In this document: positions 16,894-25,881 of the stretch, one piece after another
Layout of the letters: every line of letters starts with the position of its first letter
Position numbering within the stretch: the stretch's first letter is position 1
DNA from: Leeuwenhoekiella blandensis MED217
GTDB taxonomy: Bacteria > Bacteroidota > Bacteroidia > Flavobacteriales > Flavobacteriaceae
Reading direction: 5' to 3'
Length of the DNA: 64,000 nucleotides
NCBI RefSeq assembly: GCF_000152985.1
Contig: NZ_CH672395.1
Coordinates: 769,778-833,777 of the forward strand
The notes under the pieces: model-generated
Told to the model about the DNA's origin: nothing
What the model saw: only the letters and a program-made list of their open reading frames with translations
Database searches by the model: none
Position numbers and translations under genes: made by a program

Positions 16894-16990
16894 ATTGGCG
16901 CCGCCAAAGGGTGTAATTCCCAGAAGCTTAGCTCGAAATTAAAAATTTGTTTTCAACCACTACCTCGTGAGCGTGCCCCGAGGTAATTTA
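16894..16990 (-). repeat. Dispersed structured repeat, copy R3
   Basis: Third copy, in the 410-bp space between mvaA and the DPP IV gene. It has the clearest first stem: TACCTCG/CGAGGTA, 7 pairs with an 11-base loop. The terminal hairpin TTGGC-GGC-GCCAA is perfect. Unlike the other copies it is not next to a gene's 3' end; in sense orientation it points into mvaA and could lie in its leader. Confidence 0.8.
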
Positions 16991-17252
16991 AAGAAGCAAT
17001 TTAACCGAAATCTTCATTTTTAATAGGGGATTCTTGAGATTAAAATAAGTTCAGCATTTTTAATCAGATGGTTTTTGTGTAAACGCACTTAAAAAATCAT
17101 AGTTCAAATCGAAGCCTGTCGTCAAATGGATTGAAGAATTGTAAACGTTAGGGTTCTTTTGCGCAAAACACTGCGTATTTAACAACGAAATTGACGCTTC
17201 TTTAGTTAATTTTTAGTAAAATTGGCGGTCTATTTTTTACGAAATAATAACT
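16991..17252. other. Intergenic stretch before DPP IV gene
   Basis: AT-rich and without a credible ORF. TAAAATTG just before 17227, with a TTG about 23 bp upstream, is a one-mismatch fit to the -7 consensus and may be the DPP IV promoter. Nothing else recognised. Confidence 0.4.
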
Positions 17253-19424
17253 ATGAATATTAGAAAAACTGCCCTTTTGCTATTATTGCTGGTAGCGGGA
17301 GTGGTCACTGCACAGCAAAAGAATATCACCCTTGAAGAAATTTACGACGGCACCTTTAGAATGCAATATCTTGACCGACTGCATTCTATGAATAATGGGA
17401 AAGAATATGCCGTTCTCAATACAGACCGAAATACAGGAACAAAAACACTTGATGTTTATAGCTATAAAACGGGAGAAAAGGTCAATACCTTGATCAACTC
17501 AAGCGAAATTGATGGGCTTGATTATTTTATAGGTTATACCCTAAGTGCAGATGAAAGCAAGGCTTTGTTAAGCACAAAAATGCGTTCGATCTATCGTCGC
17601 TCGTCTTTAGGTGTTTATTATGTTTACGATTTGGAGACCAAAGAATTGGTTCAAGTTGCCGAAGAAGCCATTCAAGAGCCAACCTTCTCACCAGATGCTT
17701 CAAAAGTGGCTTACGGTCTTGATAATAATATTTACATTAAAGATTTAGCTAGTGGAACAACCACTCAGGTTACTACAGACGGAGCTAAGAATAAAGTGAT
17801 CAACGGAATCACAGACTGGGTTTATGAAGAAGAATTTGCCTTTGTAAGAGCCTTTGACTGGAATGCAGACGGAGATAAAATCGCGTACATCCGTTTTGAT
17901 GAAAGCGAAGTTCCTGAATTTTCAATGGATGTCTTCGGAAATGAATTATACCCTTCAAAAGATACATTCAAGTATCCAAAAGCCGGAGAAACCAATGCAA
18001 CCGTAAGCCTTCATATTTACGATGTGACTTCTGCTGATACAAAAGCGGTAGACTTAAGTGGTTTTCAAAACTATTATATCCCACGTCTGGAGTGGACACC
18101 TGAGGCAAATGTGCTTGCAGTGCAAACCACAAACAGAAAACAAAACGACGTCAACTTATTATTTGTTGACGGTACTTCTGGCGAAGCAAAACTCATTCTT
18201 TCAGACAAAGATGATGCTTATGTAGACATCACCAATAACCTGACGTTTTTAGAGGATAATGACTTTATCTGGACCAGCGAAAAGGACGGCTGGAATCATA
18301 TTTATCTTTATGACAAAGACGGGAAGTTAAAGAATCAGGTTACCCAAGGTCCTTGGGAAGTGACCAGTTATTACGGCTATGATCCTAAAAGCAAACGTGT
18401 TTTTTACCAGAGTTCAGAAAACGGTTCAATAAATCGCGGTGTGTATTCGGTTAAAGTAAACGGAAAAAGCAAAAAAGCCCTTGCCACTGAAGCCGGAACC
18501 AACTCGGCTAATTTCAGTACAGATTTCACGTATTTCATAAAGAGTTTTTCTGATGCTGAAACTCCGTATGTGTTTACCTTGAATGCTGCCGATGATGGTG
18601 ATTTAGTGCGAAAGATCAAAGACAATCAGGCGCTAAAAGATCAATTTGCCGATTATGTGATTTCAGAAAAAGAATTCTTTACGCTTCCTATAAACGGCGA
18701 AGAGCTTAACGCATATATGATCAAACCGAAGGATTTTGATCCTAATAAAAAATATCCGGTGTTTATGACCCAATATTCCGGGCCGGGATCGCAAAGTGTG
18801 GCAAACAGCTGGAGTGGTGGAAACGGATATTGGTTTCAAATGCTTGCTCAGGAAGGCTATATCATTGTTTGTGTAGACCCACGCGGAACCGGATTAAAAG
18901 GCCGTGACTTTAAGAAAATGACCCAGAAAGAATTGGGTAAATATGAGGTTGAAGATCAAATCGCTGCAGCACAAGCACTAGGACAGCGCGATTATGTAGA
19001 TGCAGACCGTATTGGGATTTGGGGATGGAGCTACGGAGGTTTTATGGCTTCTAACTGTATTTTTCAAGGCGCAGACACCTTTAAAATGGCGATCGCTGTT
19101 GCTCCGGTAACCAGCTGGAGGTTTTATGATTCGATTTATACTGAGCGTTATATGACGACGCCACAGGAAAATGCTTCGGGCTATGATAACAATTCGCCAC
19201 TTTCTCATGTAGATAAATTAGAAGGAAAGTTTTTATTGGTACACGGTAGCGCAGATGATAACGTGCACGTTCAAAACAGTATGCGTTTGATCGAGGCTTT
19301 GGTACAGGCCAATAAACAATTTGACTGGGCGATATATCCTGATAAAAATCACAGTATTTACGGGGGTAACACACGCTTACACTTGTATACTAAAATGACG
19401 AATTTTATTAAAGAAAATCTATAA
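17253..19424 (+). CDS. Dipeptidyl peptidase IV (S9B family serine peptidase)
   Basis: 723 residues with a signal peptide ending at VVTAQ. An N-terminal beta-propeller (DPPIV_N) carries the Glu pair motif DWVYEEEFAF that anchors the substrate's free N-terminus. The alpha/beta hydrolase domain has Ser593 in GWSYGG, Asp668 in GSADDNVH and His700 in DKNHSIYGG; the Asp-His spacing of 32 equals that of human DPP IV. It releases X-Pro or X-Ala dipeptides from oligopeptides in the periplasm. Two POT dipeptide transporters follow directly (6-bp gap to the first), which makes a cut-and-import module. Confidence 0.95.
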   Translation: MNIRKTALLLLLLVAGVVTAQQKNITLEEIYDGTFRMQYLDRLHSMNNGKEYAVLNTDRNTGTKTLDVYSYKTGEKVNTLINSSEIDGLDYFIGYTLSADESKALLSTKMRSIYRRSSLGVYYVYDLETKELVQVAEEAIQEPTFSPDASKVAYGLDNNIYIKDLASGTTTQVTTDGAKNKVINGITDWVYEEEFAFVRAFDWNADGDKIAYIRFDESEVPEFSMDVFGNELYPSKDTFKYPKAGETNATVSLHIYDVTSADTKAVDLSGFQNYYIPRLEWTPEANVLAVQTTNRKQNDVNLLFVDGTSGEAKLILSDKDDAYVDITNNLTFLEDNDFIWTSEKDGWNHIYLYDKDGKLKNQVTQGPWEVTSYYGYDPKSKRVFYQSSENGSINRGVYSVKVNGKSKKALATEAGTNSANFSTDFTYFIKSFSDAETPYVFTLNAADDGDLVRKIKDNQALKDQFADYVISEKEFFTLPINGEELNAYMIKPKDFDPNKKYPVFMTQYSGPGSQSVANSWSGGNGYWFQMLAQEGYIIVCVDPRGTGLKGRDFKKMTQKELGKYEVEDQIAAAQALGQRDYVDADRIGIWGWSYGGFMASNCIFQGADTFKMAIAVAPVTSWRFYDSIYTERYMTTPQENASGYDNNSPLSHVDKLEGKFLLVHGSADDNVHVQNSMRLIEALVQANKQFDWAIYPDKNHSIYGGNTRLHLYTKMTNFIKENL

Positions 19425-19430
19425 GCACTT

Positions 19431-20843
19431 ATGGCACAATCAGCACAACTTCCTAAACAAAAAGAATTGTTTGGGCATCCGGTAGGACTGTATATTTTAT
19501 TCTTCACAGAAATGTGGGAGCGTTTTTCCTATTACGGGATGCGCGCGATTTTAGTATTGTATTTGGTTGCAGAAACTGCATCTGGAAACCCTGGTTTGGG
19601 ATGGACAAATGCCGAAGCACTTTCGCTTTATGGTACCTACACGATGCTTGTTTATGTTTCTTCCATTCCGGGAGGATGGATCGCTGATAAATATTTAGGT
19701 CAGAAAAAATCGGTTCTTTACGGTGGAATTCTTCTTGTTGCCGGTCACGGTATCTTAGCAGTTGAACAAATGTGGGCGTTTTACACGGGTCTTGGTTTGA
19801 TTATCGCCGGAGTTGGGATGTTGAAGCCAAATATCTCTACAATGGTTGGAGGTCTGTATAAGCAAGGAGACATTCGTCGTGATAAAGGATTTACCATTTT
19901 TTACATCGGAATCAACCTGGGAGCCTTCATTTCAAGTTTAGTGGTTGGTACTGTTGGTGAAGTTTACGGCTGGCATTATGGTTTTGGTCTCGCAGGAATT
20001 GGTATGGCTTTAGGATTATTACAATATATGTTAGGTCAAAAATACCTGAAGCGTGTAGGTAACTTTTTGGGTTCGTCTACAGATCCTGAAGAACTTGCAG
20101 CAAGTAAGCGCCCACTAAGTAAAATTGAAAAAGACCGCGTGATTGTTTTATTGGTTTCCTTCTTAATGGTAATCGTTTTTTGGGGAGCTTTTGAGCAAGC
20201 GGGTGGTTTGATGAATATCTATGCTTCAGAAAAGACAGATAGAACCCTTTCTTTTGCACTACCATTTATAGGCAATGAGGTGCCGGCATCTTGGTTTCAA
20301 TCACTAAATGCGATGTTTATTATTTTGCTAGGGACAACGGTAGCAGGTTTTTGGGCAAAGCGTAAACTGAAAGGAAAGACTGCAACGTCATTATTCAAAA
20401 TGATTATGGGACTCATTATTATGGGATCAGGATTCTTTTTTATGACTGCGGCTTCTGCACAGTTTCAAGCAAACGGAGCGTCAGCAATGTACTGGTTGGT
20501 TTTGGCTTATTTATTCCATACGGTAGGAGAACTTTGCTTATCGCCGGTTGCGCTTTCATATATTACTAAACTTGCTCCATTGAAATATGCTTCTATAATG
20601 ATGGGAGTTTATTTTGCGATGACTGGTTTTGGTAATAAAGTAGCCGGACTTTTAGGAGAGTCTGCTTCAGAGTTAGGAGAGTATACCATTTTTACCGGAA
20701 TTGCAGTTTTCTGTATTGCTTTTGCTTTGCTGGTTTTACTTTTCAGAAAGAAATTAGAAAAGCTCACTCACGGTGCCGAAGATAACGAGCGCGAGATGTT
20801 GGAGCAAGAGGAGTACGAACTAGCAGATCCTGATATCAACTAA
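19431..20843 (+). CDS. POT-family peptide MFS transporter (first copy)
   Basis: 470 residues, about 12-14 transmembrane helices. The proton-coupled oligopeptide transporter signature is present: ExxER in TEMWERFSYYGMRA (about 27-40), GGWIADKYLG between helices, and the FYIGINLGAF motif. GELCLSPVALSYITKLAP in the C-terminal half fits the second PTR2 signature. Imports di- and tripeptides with protons across the inner membrane. Lies between DPP IV and a longer paralogue, so it probably takes up DPP IV products. Confidence 0.93.
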   Translation: MAQSAQLPKQKELFGHPVGLYILFFTEMWERFSYYGMRAILVLYLVAETASGNPGLGWTNAEALSLYGTYTMLVYVSSIPGGWIADKYLGQKKSVLYGGILLVAGHGILAVEQMWAFYTGLGLIIAGVGMLKPNISTMVGGLYKQGDIRRDKGFTIFYIGINLGAFISSLVVGTVGEVYGWHYGFGLAGIGMALGLLQYMLGQKYLKRVGNFLGSSTDPEELAASKRPLSKIEKDRVIVLLVSFLMVIVFWGAFEQAGGLMNIYASEKTDRTLSFALPFIGNEVPASWFQSLNAMFIILLGTTVAGFWAKRKLKGKTATSLFKMIMGLIIMGSGFFFMTAASAQFQANGASAMYWLVLAYLFHTVGELCLSPVALSYITKLAPLKYASIMMGVYFAMTGFGNKVAGLLGESASELGEYTIFTGIAVFCIAFALLVLLFRKKLEKLTHGAEDNEREMLEQEEYELADPDIN

Positions 20844-20858
20844 TAGCAACTAGTTTTT

Positions 20859-22601
20859 ATGGCTACTTCTTCTACAGAACAATTTTTCAAAAATCCGGTG
20901 TTGGGTCATCCCGCCGGATTATTTGTTTTATTTTTTACCGAAATGTGGGAGCGCTTTTCGTATTACGGGATGCGCGCACTGCTGGTTTTATTTTTAACGG
21001 CATCGCTGTTTGAAGAAGGCTGGGCGTGGCCAAGAGAACACGCGTTGTCGCTCTACGGGACCTATACTTCTATGGTGTATCTAACACCTATTTTGGGCGG
21101 TTATATTGCCGACAGAATCATAGGGTATCGAATGGCTGTGGTTGTAGGGGCTTTGTTGATGACTTTGGGGCACGCTTCAATGGCGGTTGACAGTGAGTTT
21201 GCATTGTACTTAGGTTTATTTCTTCTCTGTGCAGGGAATGGTTTTTTTAAGCCTACAATGACCTCGATCATTTCTGAAATGTACGCCAATCACGAGCACA
21301 AAAAAGATGGCGCATACACCATTTATTATATGGGTGTTAATGCCGGCGCTTTTTTAGGGATTTTATTGTGTGGATATCTCGGTGAGCAATGGGGTTGGCA
21401 TTGGGGCTTTGGTTTGGCTGGAGTTTTTATGTTTGCCGGAATGCTTCAGTTTTATTTTGCTCAAGGAATATTTGGCGAAGTAGGCAAGAAGCCGGTTAAG
21501 ATTGAAAGTGGCAAAATTGCCGAAGATCCTTCGGTTAAAAGAAATCCGTTTACGGCAATTGATAAAATTTTTATTGCAGCGAGTGCTTTGATCGGTTTGG
21601 TGTGGATTATCAATGACCCCATGTCAAAAATTGCAGGAACCGATGTTTTTGCGTTTGAAGTGGGCAGCCTTTCCGGAAGCAATTTTATGATCCTTCTTGC
21701 GCTGTTGGTGTTTCTGGTTTTAGTGATCTCTAGGATTGTACGCTATACCGCTATCGTAAGAGATAGAATGGTCGCGGTATCTATTTTTGCATTTTTCACC
21801 ATCTTTTTCTGGGCGGCTTTTGAACAAGCCGGTGGCTCGATGACCATTTTTGCAAATGATTATACAGACCGCGTATTAGAAGGAAGCGCTGGAACGATCT
21901 TTAGAATCGCAAATACGTTGATTACTATCATTCCGCTGGGCGTGATCACTTGGGTGTTGTACTTATTATTCAAGCAAACGTTCAAGAATTATAAGTGGGC
22001 AAATATCATTTTAGGAGCAAGCTTTTTAATAATCTGGGGGCTTGTAATCACTATGCTTTACGAGCAGTACACTGCAGAATCTCCAGAAGTTCCTGCTTCT
22101 TGGTTTAGTGTTTTGAACTCCTTGTTCATTATTATTTTTGCGCCGCTCTTTTCTAAGATTTGGGAATCCAAATACAATCCGAGTGTGGCGGTAAAATATG
22201 GAATCGGACTCATACTTTTAGGAACTGGTTTTGCAGCCTTGGCATACGGTGCCAGCGATATTCCTCAGGGAGCACAGACCGCCGCTGTAAGTATAATTTG
22301 GTTGATTCTTGCCTACTACTTTCATACGATGGGAGAACTTTGTTTGTCGCCGGTGGGGCTTTCTTACGTAAGTAAACTGGTGCCCGGTAGGATGATCGCG
22401 ATGATGTATGGGGTGTGGTATCTTGCTATCGCTATAGGAAATAAACTCGCTGGTAGTACTGGAGGAATGATCGATCAAGTCACCCAAGAATACAGTTTGT
22501 CTACCTTCTTTTTATTGTTCTTTTTAATTCCCGGAGGAGCCGGAGTTTTAATAATTTTGCTTCATCCATTGCTTAAAAAACTAATGCACGGCATTCATTA
22601 A
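20859..22601 (+). CDS. POT-family peptide MFS transporter (second copy, longer)
   Basis: 580 residues, 15 bp after its paralogue. Shares HPAGLFVLFFTEMWERFSYYG at the N-terminus and GELCLSPVGLSYVSKLVPG in the C-terminal half, and has FWAAFEQAGGSMTIFA where copy one has FWGAFEQAGGLMNIYA. The extra 110 residues are mainly a hydrophobic insertion in the middle (about 240-400, with additional helices). This points to an old tandem duplication followed by divergence, perhaps giving different peptide preference. Confidence 0.93.
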   Translation: MATSSTEQFFKNPVLGHPAGLFVLFFTEMWERFSYYGMRALLVLFLTASLFEEGWAWPREHALSLYGTYTSMVYLTPILGGYIADRIIGYRMAVVVGALLMTLGHASMAVDSEFALYLGLFLLCAGNGFFKPTMTSIISEMYANHEHKKDGAYTIYYMGVNAGAFLGILLCGYLGEQWGWHWGFGLAGVFMFAGMLQFYFAQGIFGEVGKKPVKIESGKIAEDPSVKRNPFTAIDKIFIAASALIGLVWIINDPMSKIAGTDVFAFEVGSLSGSNFMILLALLVFLVLVISRIVRYTAIVRDRMVAVSIFAFFTIFFWAAFEQAGGSMTIFANDYTDRVLEGSAGTIFRIANTLITIIPLGVITWVLYLLFKQTFKNYKWANIILGASFLIIWGLVITMLYEQYTAESPEVPASWFSVLNSLFIIIFAPLFSKIWESKYNPSVAVKYGIGLILLGTGFAALAYGASDIPQGAQTAAVSIIWLILAYYFHTMGELCLSPVGLSYVSKLVPGRMIAMMYGVWYLAIAIGNKLAGSTGGMIDQVTQEYSLSTFFLLFFLIPGGAGVLIILLHPLLKKLMHGIH

Positions 22602-22641
22602 CTGTGGCCTGCTTTTTGCCCTAAATTATTTAAAAGTAAAC

Positions 22642-23193
22642 ATGAAAAAACTAGTTACCCTTATATTTTTTGTATTTGTTGGTTTTGGAGGAAGCCTTCT
22701 CGCTCAAGATAAAATCAACTGGATGAGCTTTAATGAAGCTTTAGAAGCACAAGAAAAAGAACCTCGTAAAATCTTTATGGATGTCTATACTGATTGGTGT
22801 GGGCCTTGTAAATTACTAGATAAAAACACCTTTCAAAATGCAGATGTTGCAAAGTATGTAAATGAAAACTACTACGCGGTTAAGTTTAATGCTGAAGGGA
22901 CGGAGTCTATAGATTATCAGGATTTTGTGTATACCAATCCCAATTACGATCCTAACAGAGAAGGTAGAAATAGCCAACATTTATTTGCACACGCGATGAA
23001 GATCAACGCGTACCCCAGTGTTGTCTTTTTTGATGAGGAAGGCAATCTTATTCAACCTTTGCCGGGCTACAAAACCCCACAACAATTAGAGATTTTTCTA
23101 AAAATGATAGAAAGTGATGACTATTTAGAAATCACGACCGCTGAAGCCTGGCAAGAATATCAATCTAATTTTGAAAGTACGTTTAAGAGTTAA
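22642..23193 (+). CDS. Thioredoxin-like periplasmic protein
   Basis: 183 residues: signal peptide ending SLLAQ, then a thioredoxin fold with active site Cys53-Gly-Pro-Cys56 (DWCGPCKLLD) and cis-Pro in NAYPSVVFFDEEG. The CGPC motif is that of reducing thioredoxins, and the pattern resembles thioredoxin_7/DUF255-like proteins of Bacteroidota. It lies 40 bp after the POT pair, ahead of a terminator that overlaps comEC. Likely substrate not evident. Confidence 0.87.
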   Translation: MKKLVTLIFFVFVGFGGSLLAQDKINWMSFNEALEAQEKEPRKIFMDVYTDWCGPCKLLDKNTFQNADVAKYVNENYYAVKFNAEGTESIDYQDFVYTNPNYDPNREGRNSQHLFAHAMKINAYPSVVFFDEEGNLIQPLPGYKTPQQLEIFLKMIESDDYLEITTAEAWQEYQSNFESTFKS

Positions 23194-23200
23194 AATGCAA

Positions 23201-25252
23201 TTACTCTATCTTATAAAATCCCTTTTCATACGTGTTGTGAAAAGGGATTTTCTTTTTGAGACAAGTCGATTCCCAGCGATCAACATAACTTTTATAATTG
23301 CTCCCGTCTGCGATGATCCTAGTATTTGGGAACCGCTTGAGCACGCGCTCCAAATTGATCTTAGGAGATTGACTGAGTACAATATAATCGGGTTTAAAAG
23401 CTTTCAGATCATAAACGCCTAAGCTGTCAATTCTTAAAATATAGCTTTCGTTTACTTTAAAAATCGGTTTTAGTTCTTCGTGATACATTTCCGCTATGCG
23501 TTGTTCAGATTTAAAATTTGCGATGAGGTTTTCTGGTACTTGCTGATTTTTCTCGGTGTAGAATGTATAATCGAGATCAGCACTACGATACGTAAATAAA
23601 CTGGTTTTATATAAATGATGGATGTAAAGTGCGGGTGTTGCTTGATTGTATTCGATAAGCGCCAAGCTTAAAGGAAATGCTATAAGAACTGTTAGCGAAC
23701 CCACTAGGTTTATGAAGTTTTTCTTTTGAGCAAGTTGAACCATAAAGAATAACAGCAAGTAACTCAAAATCACCAACGGAATAGAAAAATAGATATTTTT
23801 AAAAAGTAATGCGTCAAATTGAGCAAGCGTACTTACAAATTGGTTTAGGGTATTGAGCAAGGTATTGTAAAAGCTTGCGATAAATTCTGGGAGTATTCCG
23901 GCTGCTGCAAGCATGAGAAGGATCAAACCATAAATAAGTAAAAAGCCTAAGGCCGGAAGGACTACAATGTTGGCTATAAGAAATAAGCCGGGGAATTGAT
24001 GAAAATAATACAAACTTAAGGGAAGCACGCCCAGCTGTGCTGATATACTTACTGCAATGAGTTGCCAGTAATATCTAAGAATTTTGTTCTTGGGATTCCA
24101 AAGCGGTTCTAATTTGGGGTATAGCCACATTATGGCAAATACAGCCGCATAACTCAGTTGAAACCCCACTTCATATATCAAACTTGGATTGATTACCAAT
24201 AAGATCACTGCGGAAGTAAGAAGTGCATTAAATCCGGCCTGCCGCTGATGAAGTAAAGTCCCTAATTGTATGAATGTAAACATCGTAGCTGCACGCAAAA
24301 CCGAAGGAGAAAGTCCGGTGATAAACGCAAAAATCCAAATGACAGCAATGATGAGCAATGTGCGCAACAGGCGCGCATATCGATAATTTCCAATGGGTTT
24401 GAGTAAGAACTGCAGCACAAGCATCAAAATACCCACGTGTAATCCAGAAACTGCTAGAATATGCATAACTCCGGCATTTGCATAATCATCGCGAAGTGTG
24501 GTGGAAAGCTCCTGACGTTGCCCAAGCAACAAAGCGTTGAGAACTGCCTTAGCATCTTTGCTAAAGGCAAATTCGTTTAAATCGGTATTGAGTTTAGTCC
24601 GTAATGCATCTGCATAACCGCTTAAGCTGTTTGGACCGCGCTTTATTAGGTAAACTTCTGGGGTTGATGTGGTGATCTGGTGATAGATGCCTGCTTTTCT
24701 CAAATATTCTTGATAATCAAATTGGAAAGGATTTCGCGGAGGGATAATTTCAGCTAAAGCAGTTTTTACAAGAATTTGATCGTCTACATGCAAACTTAAA
24801 AGCGGGGAGGCGCTATCTTTTTCAATATTCAAAATAAGCTTTCCCGAAGTCGTTTTTGTGTCAATTTGTGTGACCGTAACCACAAATCGAGCAGCATAGA
24901 AGGCGGGCCGGAGTTTTTCTTCAATTCGTAGGTAGAAATTGTTTTCAGGTTTTTGATTCTGTATCCTATGGGTATAATGGCTTTTCTGATTCTTGGGATC
25001 GCTAAGGCTGAATAAAAGATTTCCGAGGGAAACAAAAAGAAAAAATACCGCTAGTGCGCTGATTGTACTTTGCGTCTGTTTGAGTTTCAGTATAAAATGA
25101 AGAGTTGTAGCAAATAAAAATAATGCACAGAATACGTATACACTCTCAGAAAGTGTGATATGGAATAGTGGCGTAATCACAATTCCCAGAATTAAAGCGG
25201 GAAGTGCGATCAAAAAAGTTGGGTTGATGCCTTTCATAGGTTTCGGCAGCAA
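23201..25252 (-). CDS. comEC: ComEC/Rec2-family competence protein
   Basis: 683 residues, inner-membrane DNA channel family. Order: N-terminal helices, a soluble DUF4131/OB-like region (about 100-215), then the Competence domain with many helices, including VLNALLLGQRQELST, GVMHILAVSGLHVGI and FAFITGLSPSVLRAATMF. The C-terminal part is short and lacks the metallo-beta-lactamase motif HxHxDH, as in many Bacteroidota ComEC proteins. Its last 17 codons overlap a terminator hairpin of the convergent thioredoxin gene. Role in natural transformation is inferred from family. Confidence 0.9.
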   Translation of the reverse strand: MLPKPMKGINPTFLIALPALILGIVITPLFHITLSESVYVFCALFLFATTLHFILKLKQTQSTISALAVFFLFVSLGNLLFSLSDPKNQKSHYTHRIQNQKPENNFYLRIEEKLRPAFYAARFVVTVTQIDTKTTSGKLILNIEKDSASPLLSLHVDDQILVKTALAEIIPPRNPFQFDYQEYLRKAGIYHQITTSTPEVYLIKRGPNSLSGYADALRTKLNTDLNEFAFSKDAKAVLNALLLGQRQELSTTLRDDYANAGVMHILAVSGLHVGILMLVLQFLLKPIGNYRYARLLRTLLIIAVIWIFAFITGLSPSVLRAATMFTFIQLGTLLHQRQAGFNALLTSAVILLVINPSLIYEVGFQLSYAAVFAIMWLYPKLEPLWNPKNKILRYYWQLIAVSISAQLGVLPLSLYYFHQFPGLFLIANIVVLPALGFLLIYGLILLMLAAAGILPEFIASFYNTLLNTLNQFVSTLAQFDALLFKNIYFSIPLVILSYLLLFFMVQLAQKKNFINLVGSLTVLIAFPLSLALIEYNQATPALYIHHLYKTSLFTYRSADLDYTFYTEKNQQVPENLIANFKSEQRIAEMYHEELKPIFKVNESYILRIDSLGVYDLKAFKPDYIVLSQSPKINLERVLKRFPNTRIIADGSNYKSYVDRWESTCLKKKIPFHNTYEKGFYKIE
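23215..23257 (+). terminator. Terminator of the peptide cluster, inside the comEC coding end
   Basis: 12-bp stem AAAATCCCTTTT/AAAAGGGATTTT with a loop of about 13 bases, followed by a T-rich stretch on the plus strand, 22 bp after the thioredoxin stop. The same bases encode the last residues of ComEC (KKIPFHNTYEKGFYKIE) on the other strand. Confidence 0.85.
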
Positions 25253-25296
25253 GAAACAGGTTAGTATTTTGCAATACTAGTCAAAAAATCAATGAG

Positions 25297-25875
25297 TTAC
25301 ATAATTCTTCGAGCTTCTTTAAACGCGTTGTTCCAATAACCTTCATTGAGCGAAGAAACGATTACCCCTTGAGAGGTAGAAGAGTGAATGAAAAGAATTT
25401 GACCGGGTAGCACATCGACAACGATCCCAACATGATTGATTTGTTTACTGCGTCTTCCGGTAATGAAGAACAATAAATCGCCGGGAATCACATCGTTGGT
25501 TTTTATGCGTTTACCTTCTTCAGCAATATGGCGGCTTACGCGCGGAATGCTAATGCCTTCTTCAAGAAACGCGGTGTAGACAAGTCCGCTGCAATCCATT
25601 CCCTTCGGTGTGGTTCCGCCATATTTATACGGAGTGCCTTCGTATTGACGCGCATTTTTAATGATGTTAAACCGAATTTGATTTTCTTCACTAGGTTTGA
25701 TTTCAGACAAATACATAAGCTCTCGCGTAGAAGGGCTGGACGTAGCGATAGGTTTTTTTTCTGGAGCTGTGTATCGTGTGCTTTCGGTAGAGGCTTTAGC
25801 GCGTGCAGCTTTTTTACTGCCGCCACAACTTATTAAAACGAAACTTGCCACAATGCAGAAAATTATTCTTGTCAT
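25297..25875 (-). CDS. C40 family peptidase (NlpC/P60), lipoprotein
   Basis: 192 residues with lipobox LISC (Cys17), so an outer- or inner-membrane-anchored periplasmic protein. The NlpC/P60 domain spans about 72-190: nucleophile Cys95 in GMDCSGLV, His148 in NHVGIVV and polar residue His164 in FIHSSTSQG. It probably cuts peptidoglycan stem peptides (gamma-D-Glu-diaminopimelate bond). Lies 6 bp downstream of lpxB. Confidence 0.92.
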   Translation of the reverse strand: MTRIIFCIVASFVLISCGGSKKAARAKASTESTRYTAPEKKPIATSSPSTRELMYLSEIKPSEENQIRFNIIKNARQYEGTPYKYGGTTPKGMDCSGLVYTAFLEEGISIPRVSRHIAEEGKRIKTNDVIPGDLLFFITGRRSKQINHVGIVVDVLPGQILFIHSSTSQGVIVSSLNEGYWNNAFKEARRIM

Positions 25876-25881
25876 AAAAAT

